Assembly: GCF_003574315.2 (NCBI RefSeq)
Contig: NZ_AP025739.1
Span: 5,704,001-5,768,000, forward strand
DNA: 64,000 nt
Direction: 5' to 3'
Origin: Capsulimonas corticalis
Lineage (GTDB): Bacteria; Armatimonadota; Armatimonadia; Armatimonadales; Capsulimonadaceae
The notes beneath the pieces are model-generated. The model was not told where the DNA came from. It searched no databases and was given only the letters and a program-made list of their open reading frames with translations. This document shows positions 26,324 through 35,581 of this stretch, in pieces. The position numbers were made by a program, and so were the translations under genes. The first letter of the stretch is position 1, and the number at the start of each line of letters is the position of its first letter.

Positions 26324-27853
26324 ATGGCATTTTTTCGCAAGCGAGACGATCAGCAGCAGCCGCCGGCGGAGCTCCCTCCCTATGAGCCGCCGCCGTCGCG
26401 CGCGCTGAACCTCGACCCTACCCCCGTCGAAGCGCCCTTGCCGACATTCTCCGTCGCGGACCGCTTGGCTTCCGTGATCGAGGCGGAGGGAGCGGACGAT
26501 ACGTTCTTCAATATGCGTCGTCACGGCGGCGATTCCGGCGTGTCGCTTCCCAGTCAGTCGGCCATGGAAGGCGAACACGCGGTTCCGAACGCCGAAGAGC
26601 TCACGGAGCTCAAACAAAAAATTCACCGGCGATTTGTAAAAGAGTCCGAGGACGACATCGCCGCGGTAAGCCGCCTGTCTCGTGAGGCGCTGACGGAGCA
26701 GATCCGCGCGCAGACGAATCAGGTCATCCAGGAAGAAGGGGTCACCCTCCCCCAAACCCTGCGCCGCCAGCTTTTGGACGCCGTCGTCAGCGAAATTGTC
26801 GGCTTTGGTCCTTTGGAAGCGCTGCTGAAAGACGAGAACGTCACGGAAGTTATGGTCAACAGCGCCCATCAGATTTATGTTGAGCGTAAGGGCAAGCTTA
26901 CCCGGGCCGTCGAGACATTCGAAGACGACGCGCATGTTTTGCGGATTATCGAGCGAATCGTCGCGCCGCTCGGACGGCGTATCGACGAAAGCTCGCCGAT
27001 GGTCGATGCGCGCCTGCCTGATGGATCCCGCGTCAACGCCATCATCCCTCCCCTGGCGATCAAAGGCCCATCGCTCACGATTCGAAAGTTCTCGAAGGAC
27101 CCGTACAAGTCCGATGACCTAGTCCGCTTTGGAACCGTCACGCCCCAGATGGTGGAGTTCCTGCGCGCCTGTGTCTATGGACGTTTGAACATCATTGTGT
27201 CCGGAGGAACGGGCAGCGGTAAAACGACCACCCTCAATGTCCTTTCGTCGTTTATTCCCGACGACGAGCGCATTGTCACGATTGAAGACGCGGCTGAGCT
27301 TCAGCTCCAGCAGGACCATGTCGTGACGCTGGAAAGCCGCCCCTCCAACTTGGAAGGCAAGGGCGAAATCTCCATCCGGCAGCTGGTCAAAAACTCTCTG
27401 CGTATGCGTCCCGACCGAATCATCGTCGGAGAGTGCCGCGCCGGAGAAGCGCTGGACATGCTTCAGGCGATGAATACCGGTCACGACGGTTCGCTGTCCA
27501 CCGCGCACGCCAATACCCCGCGAGACGCCGTCGCGCGTCTTGAGACCATGGTGTTGATGGCGGGGACCGCGCTTCCGGTCAAAGCGATCCGTGAACAGAT
27601 CGCCTCCGCCGTTCAGCTGATCGTTCAGCAGGGACGACTTCGTGATGGAAGCCGCAAGATCACGCACATCACCGAAGTTCAGGGGATGGAAGGCGAAGTC
27701 GTCGTTCTTCAGGATATTTTCCGCTTTGAGCAGCGCGGCGTGGACGCGAACGGGAAAATCATCGGCGAGATGCGCCCTACGGGCCTGCGTCCGAAGTTTA
27801 TGACGACGCTGACCGCTCAGGGCATCAACTTTCCGAAAGACCTATTTCTTTAA
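26324..27853 (+). CDS. cpaF: Tad pilus secretion ATPase CpaF/TadA
   Basis: 509 residues. A variable Pro-rich N-terminus is followed by the CpaF N-domain ([20 protein letters not shown]) and the type II/IV secretion ATPase core. Walker A is [15 protein letters not shown] (about residues 290-303). Also visible are the Asp box ([13 protein letters not shown]), the [23 protein letters not shown] segment (Walker B and His box) and the arginine finger region. It is the hexameric motor that powers pilus assembly and, in this family, retraction. It lies 5 bases after cpaE and 12 before tadB. Confidence 0.95.
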   Translation: MAFFRKRDDQQQPPAELPPYEPPPSRALNLDPTPVEAPLPTFSVADRLASVIEAEGADDTFFNMRRHGGDSGVSLPSQSAMEGEHAVPNAEELTELKQKIHRRFVKESEDDIAAVSRLSREALTEQIRAQTNQVIQEEGVTLPQTLRRQLLDAVVSEIVGFGPLEALLKDENVTEVMVNSAHQIYVERKGKLTRAVETFEDDAHVLRIIERIVAPLGRRIDESSPMVDARLPDGSRVNAIIPPLAIKGPSLTIRKFSKDPYKSDDLVRFGTVTPQMVEFLRACVYGRLNIIVSGGTGSGKTTTLNVLSSFIPDDERIVTIEDAAELQLQQDHVVTLESRPSNLEGKGEISIRQLVKNSLRMRPDRIIVGECRAGEALDMLQAMNTGHDGSLSTAHANTPRDAVARLETMVLMAGTALPVKAIREQIASAVQLIVQQGRLRDGSRKITHITEVQGMEGEVVVLQDIFRFEQRGVDANGKIIGEMRPTGLRPKFMTTLTAQGINFPKDLFL

Positions 27854-27865
27854 GGAGTATCGCAC

Positions 27866-28858
27866 ATGTCGCCACTCATCATCGTCGCAGCAATATTCGT
27901 GGTGACCTGCGGCGGTGTGTACGCAATCACGGAAGTCATGGCGCAGCGCAGCCGGCGCGTGCGTGAGCGTCTCAGCAACATCACCGGCGGGTTTACTTAC
28001 GGCGCCGCCGGCGTTCTGGAGCCCATGGAAGAACCGGCCGTCGCGAAGAGCATGTTCTCGTCCGCCGGCGGAGATATCCTCCCGACGGTTTCCGCCTACC
28101 TTCAAGGAAGCAACCTCGGCCGCGATCTGCGCATGGCGATGCACCGCGCGGGCATTAAGCTTCGCCCGGCGGAGTTTGTCGGGATCTGTATCGCCTCCAT
28201 CATCGGAATGGCGATGATCGGTCTCTTTCTGACGAGCCGTATCTGGATGGCGCTCGTCATGGGCGCAGTCGGTTATATCGTGCCCGTCGTGATGCTCAAG
28301 ATGAAGCAGGAGACGCGCCGCAAGGATTTCGACGCTCAGCTGCCGGACGCCCTCACGCTGATCTCGTCCTCGCTTCGGACTGGCTACTCGTTCACCAGCT
28401 CCTGCGAGATGATCATCACCGAAATGCCCGCTCCTATCTCGGAGGAATTCGCCTGGGCGCGCGGCGAGGCTCAGCTCGGCGTCCCGATGGAAATCGCGCT
28501 CGGCCGCATGGTGGACCGCGTCAATTCGTACGATCTCGACCTGGCCGTCACCGCCGTCTCGATCCAGATCCAGGTCGGCGGCAACCTCGCGGAGATTTTG
28601 GATACGATCGCGAAAACGATTCGTGAGCGCGTGCGGATTAAGGGCGAAATCAACTCGCTCACCGCCGAAGGCAAGCTGTCGGGCGTCATCGTCTTCCTGC
28701 TGCCCATCGTCCTCGGATTGTTCCTGAACCTGCGCTCGCCGGACTACTTCAAACCCATGCTTGAAGATCCCATAGGCATGCCGATGATTATCGCGACGTT
28801 CGTCTTCCAAGTGGTTGGCGGCTTGATTATCAAAAAAATGGTCGCTATCGACGTCTGA
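27866..28858 (+). CDS. tadB: Tad inner-membrane platform protein TadB
   Basis: 330 residues. GspF/T2SSF domain with an N-terminal helix, a paired helix at about 105-150 and two helices near the C-terminus. The core reads FDAQLPDALTLISSSLRTGYSFTSSCEMI and EGKLSGVIVFLLPIVLGLFL. TadB and TadC form the platform on which CpaF acts. GGAG precedes the start. It is followed 12 bases later by tadC. Confidence 0.93.
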   Translation: MSPLIIVAAIFVVTCGGVYAITEVMAQRSRRVRERLSNITGGFTYGAAGVLEPMEEPAVAKSMFSSAGGDILPTVSAYLQGSNLGRDLRMAMHRAGIKLRPAEFVGICIASIIGMAMIGLFLTSRIWMALVMGAVGYIVPVVMLKMKQETRRKDFDAQLPDALTLISSSLRTGYSFTSSCEMIITEMPAPISEEFAWARGEAQLGVPMEIALGRMVDRVNSYDLDLAVTAVSIQIQVGGNLAEILDTIAKTIRERVRIKGEINSLTAEGKLSGVIVFLLPIVLGLFLNLRSPDYFKPMLEDPIGMPMIIATFVFQVVGGLIIKKMVAIDV

Positions 28859-28870
28859 GGCACGAAACCT

Positions 28871-29806
28871 ATGCTCCTTGCTATCGCACTTTTAATCTTT
28901 GTTGGCACCATGGCTCTGGTGATCGGTCTGGCTTCTCCCAGTCAGGATCGAAATCAGCTAAACATGCGCATCAGCAATATCGCGCGCACGATGGACGACG
29001 ACACCACGATGAAGTCGCTGCCGGACTCGGAGCTGGACGAATCCTTCGGCCAGCGCGTCGTCCGACCAGCCCTGCGTCAGCTCGCGAGCGTCGCCGTAAA
29101 GCTAAGTCCCAGCGGCGCCAGCGATGCGACCCGCTTGCTCCTGATACGCGCCGGCAATCCGGGCAAGATCGGCGTTATGGAGTTTATGGGCATTAAGCTC
29201 ATTTCATTCGTTGTTCTTGCAGCCGGCGGTTTCTACATCTCCACCATCATCGCCAACGACATGCTGACGAGGGTCGTGGTCATTCTCTTCGGCGCCGTCG
29301 CTGGCCTGACGCTGCCCGACAGCGCGATGCAGCAGATGGTTGGCGCGCGCCAATATCAGATCCGGAAAAAGCTTCCGGACACCATCGACCTGCTCATTGT
29401 CAGCGTCGAGGCAGGCCTGGGATTTGACGCCGCGATGGCGAAAGTCGTGGAAAAGGTCAAAGGGCCGATCTCGGAAGAGTTTGGCAAGGCGCTCGACGAG
29501 ATGCGGGTCGGTAAGACCCGCGCACGAGCGCTAAAGGATATGGCGATCCGCATTGAGATCGCCGAAGTCACATCGTTCGTCGCCGCGATCTATCAGTCGG
29601 AACAGCTCGGCGTCAGTATCGCCAGCGTGCTGCGCGTCCAGAGCGAAAGCATCCGAATCGCACGCACGCAGCAGATCCGTGAGGCCGCGGCGAAACTGCC
29701 CGTCAAGATGCTCTTCCCGCTGATTTTCTGTATCTTTCCGGCCATCTTCACGGTCCTTCTTGGACCGGGCATCATCAGCATTATGAAGGCGTTCCGAACC
29801 ATGTAA
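28871..29806 (+). CDS. tadC: Tad inner-membrane platform protein TadC
   Basis: 311 residues, T2SSF domain. Helices lie at about 2-20, 105-145 and 285-305. The core reads KLPDTIDLLIVSVEAGLGFDAAMAKV and IREAAAKLPVKMLFPLIFCIFPAIFTVLLGPGI. It is the last gene of the locus; a terminator follows at 29833-29863. TadD, TadF and a kinase-type regulator are not seen in the window. Confidence 0.93.
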   Translation: MLLAIALLIFVGTMALVIGLASPSQDRNQLNMRISNIARTMDDDTTMKSLPDSELDESFGQRVVRPALRQLASVAVKLSPSGASDATRLLLIRAGNPGKIGVMEFMGIKLISFVVLAAGGFYISTIIANDMLTRVVVILFGAVAGLTLPDSAMQQMVGARQYQIRKKLPDTIDLLIVSVEAGLGFDAAMAKVVEKVKGPISEEFGKALDEMRVGKTRARALKDMAIRIEIAEVTSFVAAIYQSEQLGVSIASVLRVQSESIRIARTQQIREAAAKLPVKMLFPLIFCIFPAIFTVLLGPGIISIMKAFRTM

Positions 29807-29832
29807 TCGGTCGCCGACGGAAACAAAAGCGC

Positions 29833-29863
29833 AAAAGCCGGAGGGATTTCCCTCCGGCTTTTT
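29833..29863 (+). terminator. Rho-independent terminator of the Tad operon
   Basis: AAAAGCCGGAGGGA (29833-29846) pairs with TCCCTCCGGCTTTT (29849-29862), then a further T. A textbook intrinsic terminator 27 bases after tadC. Confidence 0.92.
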
Positions 29864-29890
29864 GCATGTTCGAGGCGGGTAGTGTATAAT
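29862..29890 (+). promoter_or_regulatory. Promoter directly after the Tad terminator
   Basis: TTGCAT (29862-29867), 17-base spacer, TATAAT (29885-29890). It drives the HTH/J-like gene that starts at 29930 and overlaps the T tail of the terminator. Confidence 0.6.
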
Positions 29891-29929
29891 TGTCGCATTG
29901 AGTTACTCTGGGAGACGCACCGTAAGACA

Positions 29930-30547
29930 ATGGCCAACTCTCGCGACGACGCCCCGCGTTCCAAACAAAAACAAATCCGTATCCCCGGCGTCAAGCCCGC
30001 CGATCCCAAAGACCGCGCCGCTCAGGTCGCGCAGGCGCTCCGCGACCTGGAGAGGATCGGAGCCGCCTTCTCGGTGACCGATGTCTGCGATCGCACCGGC
30101 ATCTCGCGCGCGACGATCTATCGGCATAAGGAGCTTCGCGACCTGATCGGCGCGCGCGGCGATGCGCCGCGCAAAGTCGACGCCGCCGTCCACGAGAAAC
30201 TGGAGTCGCGCCACCACACCATGAAGGCGAAGGCGCGCGATCTGCGCCGTCAGCTTGCCGAAACCGAAACCAGCTGGGAGGTGATGCGCGAGCGCGCCCT
30301 TCAGGCGGAACGGCGGCTAGGCCACGCGGAGCAGCGCATTGAAGAACTGAGCCAGCAGCTGGCGCGCGCGACGCAGACTAACGGCTCCTCGCATGCGCTC
30401 GATCAGGTCGCGCGCGAACTTGGCGCCGAAACCGTTCGCCGCGCCAAGCGGCAGCTCGCGCGCGCCCTCCATCCCGACCTGTTCGCCAAGGATGCGGCGG
30501 CGGCGGCGCTGGCGACAGAAATTTTGAAGGCGCTCAACGCTCTCTGA
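29930..30547 (+). CDS. Unrecognised protein: HTH domain, coiled coil and J-domain-like C-terminus
   Basis: 205 residues from ATG 29930; the frame extends up to 29882 but that would overlap the -10 box. Residues about 20-75 form a TetR/DUF6262-like HTH (ALRDLERIGAAFSVTDVC, then RTGISRATIYRHKELRDLIG). Residues about 85-150 are a charged coiled coil. The C-terminal 40 residues (RRAKRQLARALHPDLF, then LATEILKALNAL) resemble the HPD-containing hairpin of J-domains. DUF6262-like HTH proteins often sit beside integrases, but none is here. Possibly a DNA-bound co-chaperone or nucleoid protein. No function is assigned. Confidence 0.6.
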   Translation: MANSRDDAPRSKQKQIRIPGVKPADPKDRAAQVAQALRDLERIGAAFSVTDVCDRTGISRATIYRHKELRDLIGARGDAPRKVDAAVHEKLESRHHTMKAKARDLRRQLAETETSWEVMRERALQAERRLGHAEQRIEELSQQLARATQTNGSSHALDQVARELGAETVRRAKRQLARALHPDLFAKDAAAAALATEILKALNAL

Positions 30548-30618
30548 ACTCCCACCCTGCCCCGCCGTCTTATCGATCGATCTCATATTCCACCGACACA
30601 ATCACAGGAGCGTCACCC

Positions 30619-31095
30619 ATGGCCGATCTGCTTGTCCCGCTTTACCGTTTGCCCGCGCGATCCGAGGGTGAGGGATCGCTGAGCGATCAAAATATCTTGA
30701 TCCGCCGTCCCAACACATTTGAGTACACTCCCGTGATGGAGTTTATCAAGAGCAATTTTTCCCAGGGCTGGGCGGACGAGATGGGCGCGACCTTCGGGCG
30801 TCAGCCAATCTCCAGCTACATCGCGATTGAGAACGGAAAGACCGTCGGATTCGCGGCCTTCGATTCGACGCGGCGCGCTTTCTTCGGTCCGACCGGCGTC
30901 GCCGTCTCGCATCGCGGCAAAGGCATCGGCAAGGCGCTTTTGATCGCCAGTCTCTGGGGGCTCGCCGATCTGGGATACGCCTATGGAATTATCGGCAGCG
31001 CCGGTCCCGTCGAGTTTTATCAAAAAACGGTCGGCGCAATCGTAATTCCCGACAGCTCGCCAGGCGTCTATGCAAATCTTCTGGATCGAACCTGA
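30619..31095 (+). CDS. GNAT-family N-acetyltransferase
   Basis: 158 residues. The acetyl-CoA-binding motif A is clear: FGPTGVAVSHRGKGIGKALLIASL (about residues 94-116), with GKGIGKAL as the R/Q-x-x-G-x-G/A loop. The C-terminal PVEFYQKTVGAIVIPDS fits the GNAT end. The substrate is unknown. AGGAG lies about 10 bases upstream of the ATG. It stands alone between the HTH/J-like gene and an oxidoreductase pair. Confidence 0.88.
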   Translation: MADLLVPLYRLPARSEGEGSLSDQNILIRRPNTFEYTPVMEFIKSNFSQGWADEMGATFGRQPISSYIAIENGKTVGFAAFDSTRRAFFGPTGVAVSHRGKGIGKALLIASLWGLADLGYAYGIIGSAGPVEFYQKTVGAIVIPDSSPGVYANLLDRT

Positions 31096-31175
31096 CTTTC
31101 CCGGGTCACGATGCAGGATTTGCGCGCGCACTGTAGAACAATGGGGCGTTCCGAAACGGACAAAGGAGCTTGGAC

Positions 31176-32165
31176 TTGACCAATACAAAATTTCGCTGGG
31201 GCATCATCGGCCTCGGCAGCATCGCCGGCCAGTTCGCAACCGGATTACAGTCGGTTCCCGACGCTGAGCTGGCGGCAGTCGCCTCCCGCACTCAGGAGAA
31301 AGCGGACGCGTTTGGCGAGAAGTTTGGAGCCGCGAAGCGCTACGGAAGCTATCGCGAGCTGGCCGCCGATCCAGATATCGACGCGGTTTACATCGCGACG
31401 CCCCACCCGATGCACGCCGAAGATTCGATCCTCTGTCTGGAAGCAGGCAAGGCCGTGCTGACGGAAAAGCCGTTCACGATCAACGCCGCGCAGGCGCGTG
31501 CGACCATTGACGCCGCTCGCGCGAACAACGTCTTCCTGATGGAGGCGATGTGGACCCGCTTCTTCCCGGTCATGGTCAAAGTGCGCGAGCTGATTGCTTC
31601 CCAGGCGATTGGCGATCTGCGCATCGTTCAGGCGGACTTTGGCTTCCGCGCGGGCGTGAACCCGGAAGGACGTCTCTTCAATCCGGCTCTGGGCGGAGGG
31701 GCGCTGCTGGATGTCGGCAGCTACTGTGTTTCGCTGGCGTCGATGCTGCTGGGCGCGCCCGTGCAGACGACCGGAGTCGCCCATATCGGCGAAACCGGCA
31801 TTGATGAACAGGCGGCCATGCTGCTGCGCTATTCCGAAGGTCAAATCGCCGTTCTCTCCACCGCCGTACGGACGAATACTCCGCAGGAAGTCTATTTGAT
31901 TGGGACCGAAGGCAAGATCCATATCCCCTCGCCCTGGTGGAAGCCGTCCAAGCTGACACTCTCCCGGGATGGCCAGGAGACCGAAACGCTGGATCTGCCG
32001 TACGAAGGCAATGGCTACAACTATCAGGCCGTGGAAGTCGCGGAGTGCGTGCGCGCCGGCAAAACGCAGAGCAGCGTCATGCCGCAGGACGAAACGCTCC
32101 GCATCATGGAGACCATGGACGCCCTGCGCGCCCAGTGGGGTCTCAAGTATCCGATGGAGAATTAA
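31176..32165 (+). CDS. Gfo/Idh/MocA-family oxidoreductase
   Basis: 329 residues from TTG 31176, which follows AAAGGAG (31162-31168); TTG 31170 is an alternative. The N-terminal Rossmann fold reads RWGIIGLGSIAGQFATGL. The conserved Lys is in VLTEKPFTINAAQA and the C-terminal domain has EAMWTRFFPVMVKVRELI. Members oxidise or reduce sugars and cyclitols with NAD(P). It resembles the dimeric dihydrodiol/1,5-anhydrofructose type. Its stop is 5 bases from the aldo/keto reductase start, so they form an operon that probably handles one sugar substrate. Confidence 0.9.
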   Translation: MTNTKFRWGIIGLGSIAGQFATGLQSVPDAELAAVASRTQEKADAFGEKFGAAKRYGSYRELAADPDIDAVYIATPHPMHAEDSILCLEAGKAVLTEKPFTINAAQARATIDAARANNVFLMEAMWTRFFPVMVKVRELIASQAIGDLRIVQADFGFRAGVNPEGRLFNPALGGGALLDVGSYCVSLASMLLGAPVQTTGVAHIGETGIDEQAAMLLRYSEGQIAVLSTAVRTNTPQEVYLIGTEGKIHIPSPWWKPSKLTLSRDGQETETLDLPYEGNGYNYQAVEVAECVRAGKTQSSVMPQDETLRIMETMDALRAQWGLKYPMEN

Positions 32166-32170
32166 GCAAG

Positions 32171-33151
32171 ATGGCAATGGAATACAGCGAAGTACCAGGT
32201 GTCGACAAGCAGGTGTCGCGGCTCATCCATGGCACAATCACGCTGTCTCCGGACGCGGTAGAGGAAGGCTTTGCGCTGCTCGACGACGTGTACGCCCTGG
32301 GCTACAACACGTTTGACACGGCGCATGTCTACGGCGGCGGCCATAATGAGCGGCTCTTCGGGCGCTGGATCCGTGAGCGAGGCATCCGCGACCATGTGGT
32401 GATCCTCGGCAAGGGCGCTCATCACAATCAGGATCGCCGCCGCGTGACGCCATACGATATCACCGCCGACCTGCACGATACTCTGGCGCGCATGCAGGTC
32501 GATCACATTGATATCTACATCCTGCACCGCGACGATCCCAATGTCCCGGTCGGTCCGATTGTCGAAATCCTCAACGAGCATGCCCGCGCCGGAAAGATCG
32601 GCGCGTTCGGCGGATCGAACTGGACCTCGGAGCGGATCGCGGAAGCAAATGAATACGCGGAGAAGAACGGCCTGACGCCGTTCATCGTGAGCAACCCGAA
32701 CTACAGCCTCGCCGAGATGGTAAAGGAGCCGTGGGAAAACTGCGTCACGATCAGCGGCCCCGCAGGCGCCCCGTCGCGTCAATGGTATGGCGACCACGGG
32801 CAGATCCTGTTTACCTGGTCCAGCCTCGCCGGCGGATTCTTTTCCGGACGGTTCCGGCGCGACAACCTGGACCAGTTCACTTCGTACTTCGACAAGCTCT
32901 GCGTGGAGTGTTACTGCTACGAACAGAACTTTGAGCGGCTGGAACGGGCCGAAAAACTCGCGATCGAGAAAGACGCCACGCTCGCGCAGATCGCTTTGTC
33001 GTTCGTCCTGAACCAGCCGCTGAAGATATTCACACTCGCGGCGGCCGGCAACAAGTCCGAAGCGCAGGCGAATGTGGACGCGCTCGCGATCAAGCTTACG
33101 CCGGGCGAACTCGCGTGGCTCGACCTGCGCGCCCACTCGCCGGTGGGATAG
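32171..33151 (+). CDS. Aldo/keto reductase
   Basis: 326 residues from ATG 32171 (ATG 32177 possible). The (beta/alpha)8 AKR tetrad is visible: Asp and Tyr in YNTFDTAHVYGGGHNERLFG, Lys in VVILGKGAHHN and His in HIDIYILHRDDP. The C-terminal half has GAFGGSNWTSERIAEA and FTWSSLAGGFFSG. It lies 5 bases after the Gfo/Idh/MocA gene. The two probably act on the same sugar or polyol with NADP(H). Substrate not predictable. Confidence 0.9.
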   Translation: MAMEYSEVPGVDKQVSRLIHGTITLSPDAVEEGFALLDDVYALGYNTFDTAHVYGGGHNERLFGRWIRERGIRDHVVILGKGAHHNQDRRRVTPYDITADLHDTLARMQVDHIDIYILHRDDPNVPVGPIVEILNEHARAGKIGAFGGSNWTSERIAEANEYAEKNGLTPFIVSNPNYSLAEMVKEPWENCVTISGPAGAPSRQWYGDHGQILFTWSSLAGGFFSGRFRRDNLDQFTSYFDKLCVECYCYEQNFERLERAEKLAIEKDATLAQIALSFVLNQPLKIFTLAAAGNKSEAQANVDALAIKLTPGELAWLDLRAHSPVG

Positions 33152-33167
33152 TCCCGGTTTTCTTCAC

Positions 33168-33210
33168 TGATGTTACGCGCCAGGCGCCGACCGCACGGTG
33201 CGTAACATCA
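33168..33210. repeat. Palindromic intergenic repeat with TGCGTAACRTC motif
   Basis: TGATGTTACGC (33168-33178) and GCGTAACATCA (33200-33210) are exact 11-base reverse complements, with a GC-rich 21-base centre. It lies between convergent genes, just after the aldo/keto reductase. The TGCGTAACRTC core recurs at 2383-2393 and 42615-42625. Confidence 0.65.
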
Positions 33211-33236
33211 ACTTTTAGGTCATCGCGGAAACTCTT

Positions 33237-33473
33237 CTAAGGGCCAAGGTTTGTCCAGCCAAGGTAATCGTGTACGGCGTAGCCGGCAAACGATGGCCTT
33301 GCCTGAAAGGCGGACAAATCGCCGGACAGCACATTCTCCATAACGGCGTCCCCGCTCCCGTAGAACGACACGGCGCTTCCCGCATTGGTCGTCTCCACTC
33401 CAATCCACACTGGCTTATTGTGCGCCGACGCGTACGCCATCTCCGTTTGAAGAAAGTTCGTATCGAACGCTCC
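33237..33473 (-). pseudogene. Decayed 3' fragment of a paralogue of the 38.7 kb secreted protein gene
   Basis: Seventy-eight codons on the minus strand after an in-frame TGA (33474-33476). The peptide contains NKPVWIGVETT, FYGSGDAVMEN, FQARPSFAGYAVHDY. The intact gene at 38721-39614 has HKGVWIGVETN, FYGSGNTVLER, FKAQPSFRGYAIHDY in the same order at its C-terminus. The upstream part of the protein is missing; AT-rich non-coding DNA takes its place at 33480-33553. A small internal ATG (33440) could restart translation, but a truncated relic is more likely. Confidence 0.75.
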
Positions 33474-33553
33474 TCAAACAGACTAAAAATCTATGTATCA
33501 CACACATATTAAATTACCATTCAGAAAATAACTCACCCTCTCTAGAGTAGAAT

Positions 33554-35545
33554 TCACGGAGTGTTAGGGCCGGCGGAGGAAGTGATCGCCTGCGCTTCCC
33601 GTCGTACATAACCGTCGTCAAGCGGATCTCGGGCGACGGTCTTCAGCAGCTTGAGCGCGGCGGTCATGTCCTTCAATCCGCCGAGGGTAAACCAGACGAT
33701 CGCCGGCGCGCTTTGCGTCACTAAGATCAGAAGGTAGACATGCCAGAACGTCGGCCAGAATGAGTCCGGGACGGCGTTCCAGAGAAAATGCAGCGCGCAG
33801 ACCACGAGGAACGTCGCCCACCAGCCGAACGTCCAGACAGCGTAGGCGATCGCCAGTCCCCGATCGCCTTTGGAGAACTCATGGCCCATTCCGAGCAGTT
33901 CCCGCCACCGGCTGAGGACCACGGACTTTGTTTCGTGTTCGCGCGGATCGATCGTGTACGCGCCGCGATGGAGCATTCGTTCAAGATTGAAGGGACGCCG
34001 CGCGCCGCCCGTAGCCAGAGATACGATCGCGTACAAAGCGACGGCGAGCACGATTGAGATCAGCCCCTGCCATTGCCCATTGATGGGAAATGGAGCCGAA
34101 TAGTGCGCCTGCCAGAGGACCGGGACGATCAATCCGCCGACTCCAAAGACGGCGCCCACGATCAGCGCCGCGAATGCGCCCGCCGTCGTTCCAAACCGCG
34201 TGTACAAACCGCCGATCATTACCGATCCGGCGCCGCCGATCCAGATTGTGCCGGTGATAATCTGGAAAAAGTAGATCTTGTCTGTTTCCGTATAGACCAT
34301 GCTGAAACAGAACGCGAAGAACGCGACAAAGAAGATTGACCAGCGCAGCCAGCGGACATGCTCGCCCGGCGCCATCGGCTTATTGCGAAGCGGCATGACG
34401 ACATCCTGGACAAAGATGCTGCCCCACGAATGCATATACGTATCGTGACAGGTGAACGACAGGAAAACCACGACCATCACGAGGAGGCCCTTAATGCCGG
34501 CCGGCAGAAAATGCGCCAGCGTCACCGGAACCATCATTTCGTTTTGGATCGCCTTATTGCCGATATGCGACAGGACGCCGTTCACGCCGGCCGCCTGGGC
34601 GGCGTAGTGGGCGTCATGCAGTACAGTGAACGCCGCCAGCGGCAGAACCAGCGTCATAAGCTTCAGCGGCGCCTGCCGCCACACGCCGATCAAACTGCCC
34701 ATGCGCTGTTCGTGCGGATTACGCGCCGACGTCATAAACCCCTGCGCGCCAAGCCACGTCTGACTTCCATAGACCATCACGACGATGCTGATGAGATAAT
34801 ACCAGACGTTGAAATCCTTGACCTGCCCGGTATGAAAGGGATTGAGCATGGACGCGCCCGCGGGCGCCGTCTGGAGGGCGGAAATCGTATGGCTCCAGGG
34901 AATTCGAATCAGCGTCACGACCGCGATCACGAGATACGCGAGGGCGGCGAGTATGCCCTGCGCGCATTCGGTGATCATGATCGAGATCTGTCCGCCGGAG
35001 TTGACAAAGAAAAGCGCCAGGCCAAGATCCGCGATCATCAGGGCCGGATAAGTCGCGATGCGCAGGCCCGCCACGGTAAAGACATCGGGCAGACCGCAGA
35101 AGTAGATCAAAAAGCGCGCCGCGATGGCCGGGAAAATCCCAAAGTTCAAAATCCCGGAGAACCAGCAGAGCAGCCCCGCGAAGATCCGAAACTTGCGGCT
35201 GTAGCGCACCTCAAAGAATTGTCCGACGGTCAGCGAGCGCGTTTCACGCAATCGGTAGAAAACCCAGCCGGTCAGGGCAAAGATGATCGGCAGCGGCGAG
35301 GACATCAGCCCCCACCAGAGGGTTGGAAAGCCCGCCGTGGTGAACGCCTGCCAGCCGGCGACCAGGGAAATGACTCCGAAATTCGCCATTTCGCCGCTGA
35401 TCGTGAGCAGATAGCGTCCGGCCGTGCGGTTCGCCGAGAGAAAGTCGGCGACGCCGCGCATCAGCGAGCCCGAACTCCAGCTAACCCAGCGGACAAAGAG
35501 AATGGCGGCGGCGACAATCGCCCAATCAATCGCGCTGAGGTTCAC
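33554..35545 (-). CDS. Sodium:solute symporter family transporter (SSS-like)
   Basis: 663 residues, about 14 membrane helices. The N-terminal helices read MNLSAIDWAIVAAAILFVRWV and FLSANRTAGRYLLTISGEMANFG, a pattern of SSS (SLC5-like) proteins that accompany glycosidases in Planctomycetota and Armatimonadota. A soluble loop (about 540-590) separates the last helices. It is the last gene of an operon with the GH20 enzyme and a GntR/LacI regulator (36-base gap), so its likely cargo is N-acetylglucosamine or a related sugar, driven by Na+. Cargo is inferred from context only. Confidence 0.85.
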   Translation of the reverse strand: MNLSAIDWAIVAAAILFVRWVSWSSGSLMRGVADFLSANRTAGRYLLTISGEMANFGVISLVAGWQAFTTAGFPTLWWGLMSSPLPIIFALTGWVFYRLRETRSLTVGQFFEVRYSRKFRIFAGLLCWFSGILNFGIFPAIAARFLIYFCGLPDVFTVAGLRIATYPALMIADLGLALFFVNSGGQISIMITECAQGILAALAYLVIAVVTLIRIPWSHTISALQTAPAGASMLNPFHTGQVKDFNVWYYLISIVVMVYGSQTWLGAQGFMTSARNPHEQRMGSLIGVWRQAPLKLMTLVLPLAAFTVLHDAHYAAQAAGVNGVLSHIGNKAIQNEMMVPVTLAHFLPAGIKGLLVMVVVFLSFTCHDTYMHSWGSIFVQDVVMPLRNKPMAPGEHVRWLRWSIFFVAFFAFCFSMVYTETDKIYFFQIITGTIWIGGAGSVMIGGLYTRFGTTAGAFAALIVGAVFGVGGLIVPVLWQAHYSAPFPINGQWQGLISIVLAVALYAIVSLATGGARRPFNLERMLHRGAYTIDPREHETKSVVLSRWRELLGMGHEFSKGDRGLAIAYAVWTFGWWATFLVVCALHFLWNAVPDSFWPTFWHVYLLILVTQSAPAIVWFTLGGLKDMTAALKLLKTVARDPLDDGYVRREAQAITSSAGPNTP

Positions 35546-35581
35546 GGACTCTCCCCTTCCCTATCTACGTAAATTTCTACG

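Noticed and set aside
31937-32170. Longer N-terminus for the aldo/keto reductase
   Set aside because: It would overlap the Gfo/Idh/MocA gene out of frame and adds an Arg-rich stretch absent from AKRs; ATG 32171 fits the family start.
34358-35572. 404-codon plus-strand frame
   Set aside because: Antisense to the symporter; charged low-complexity product.
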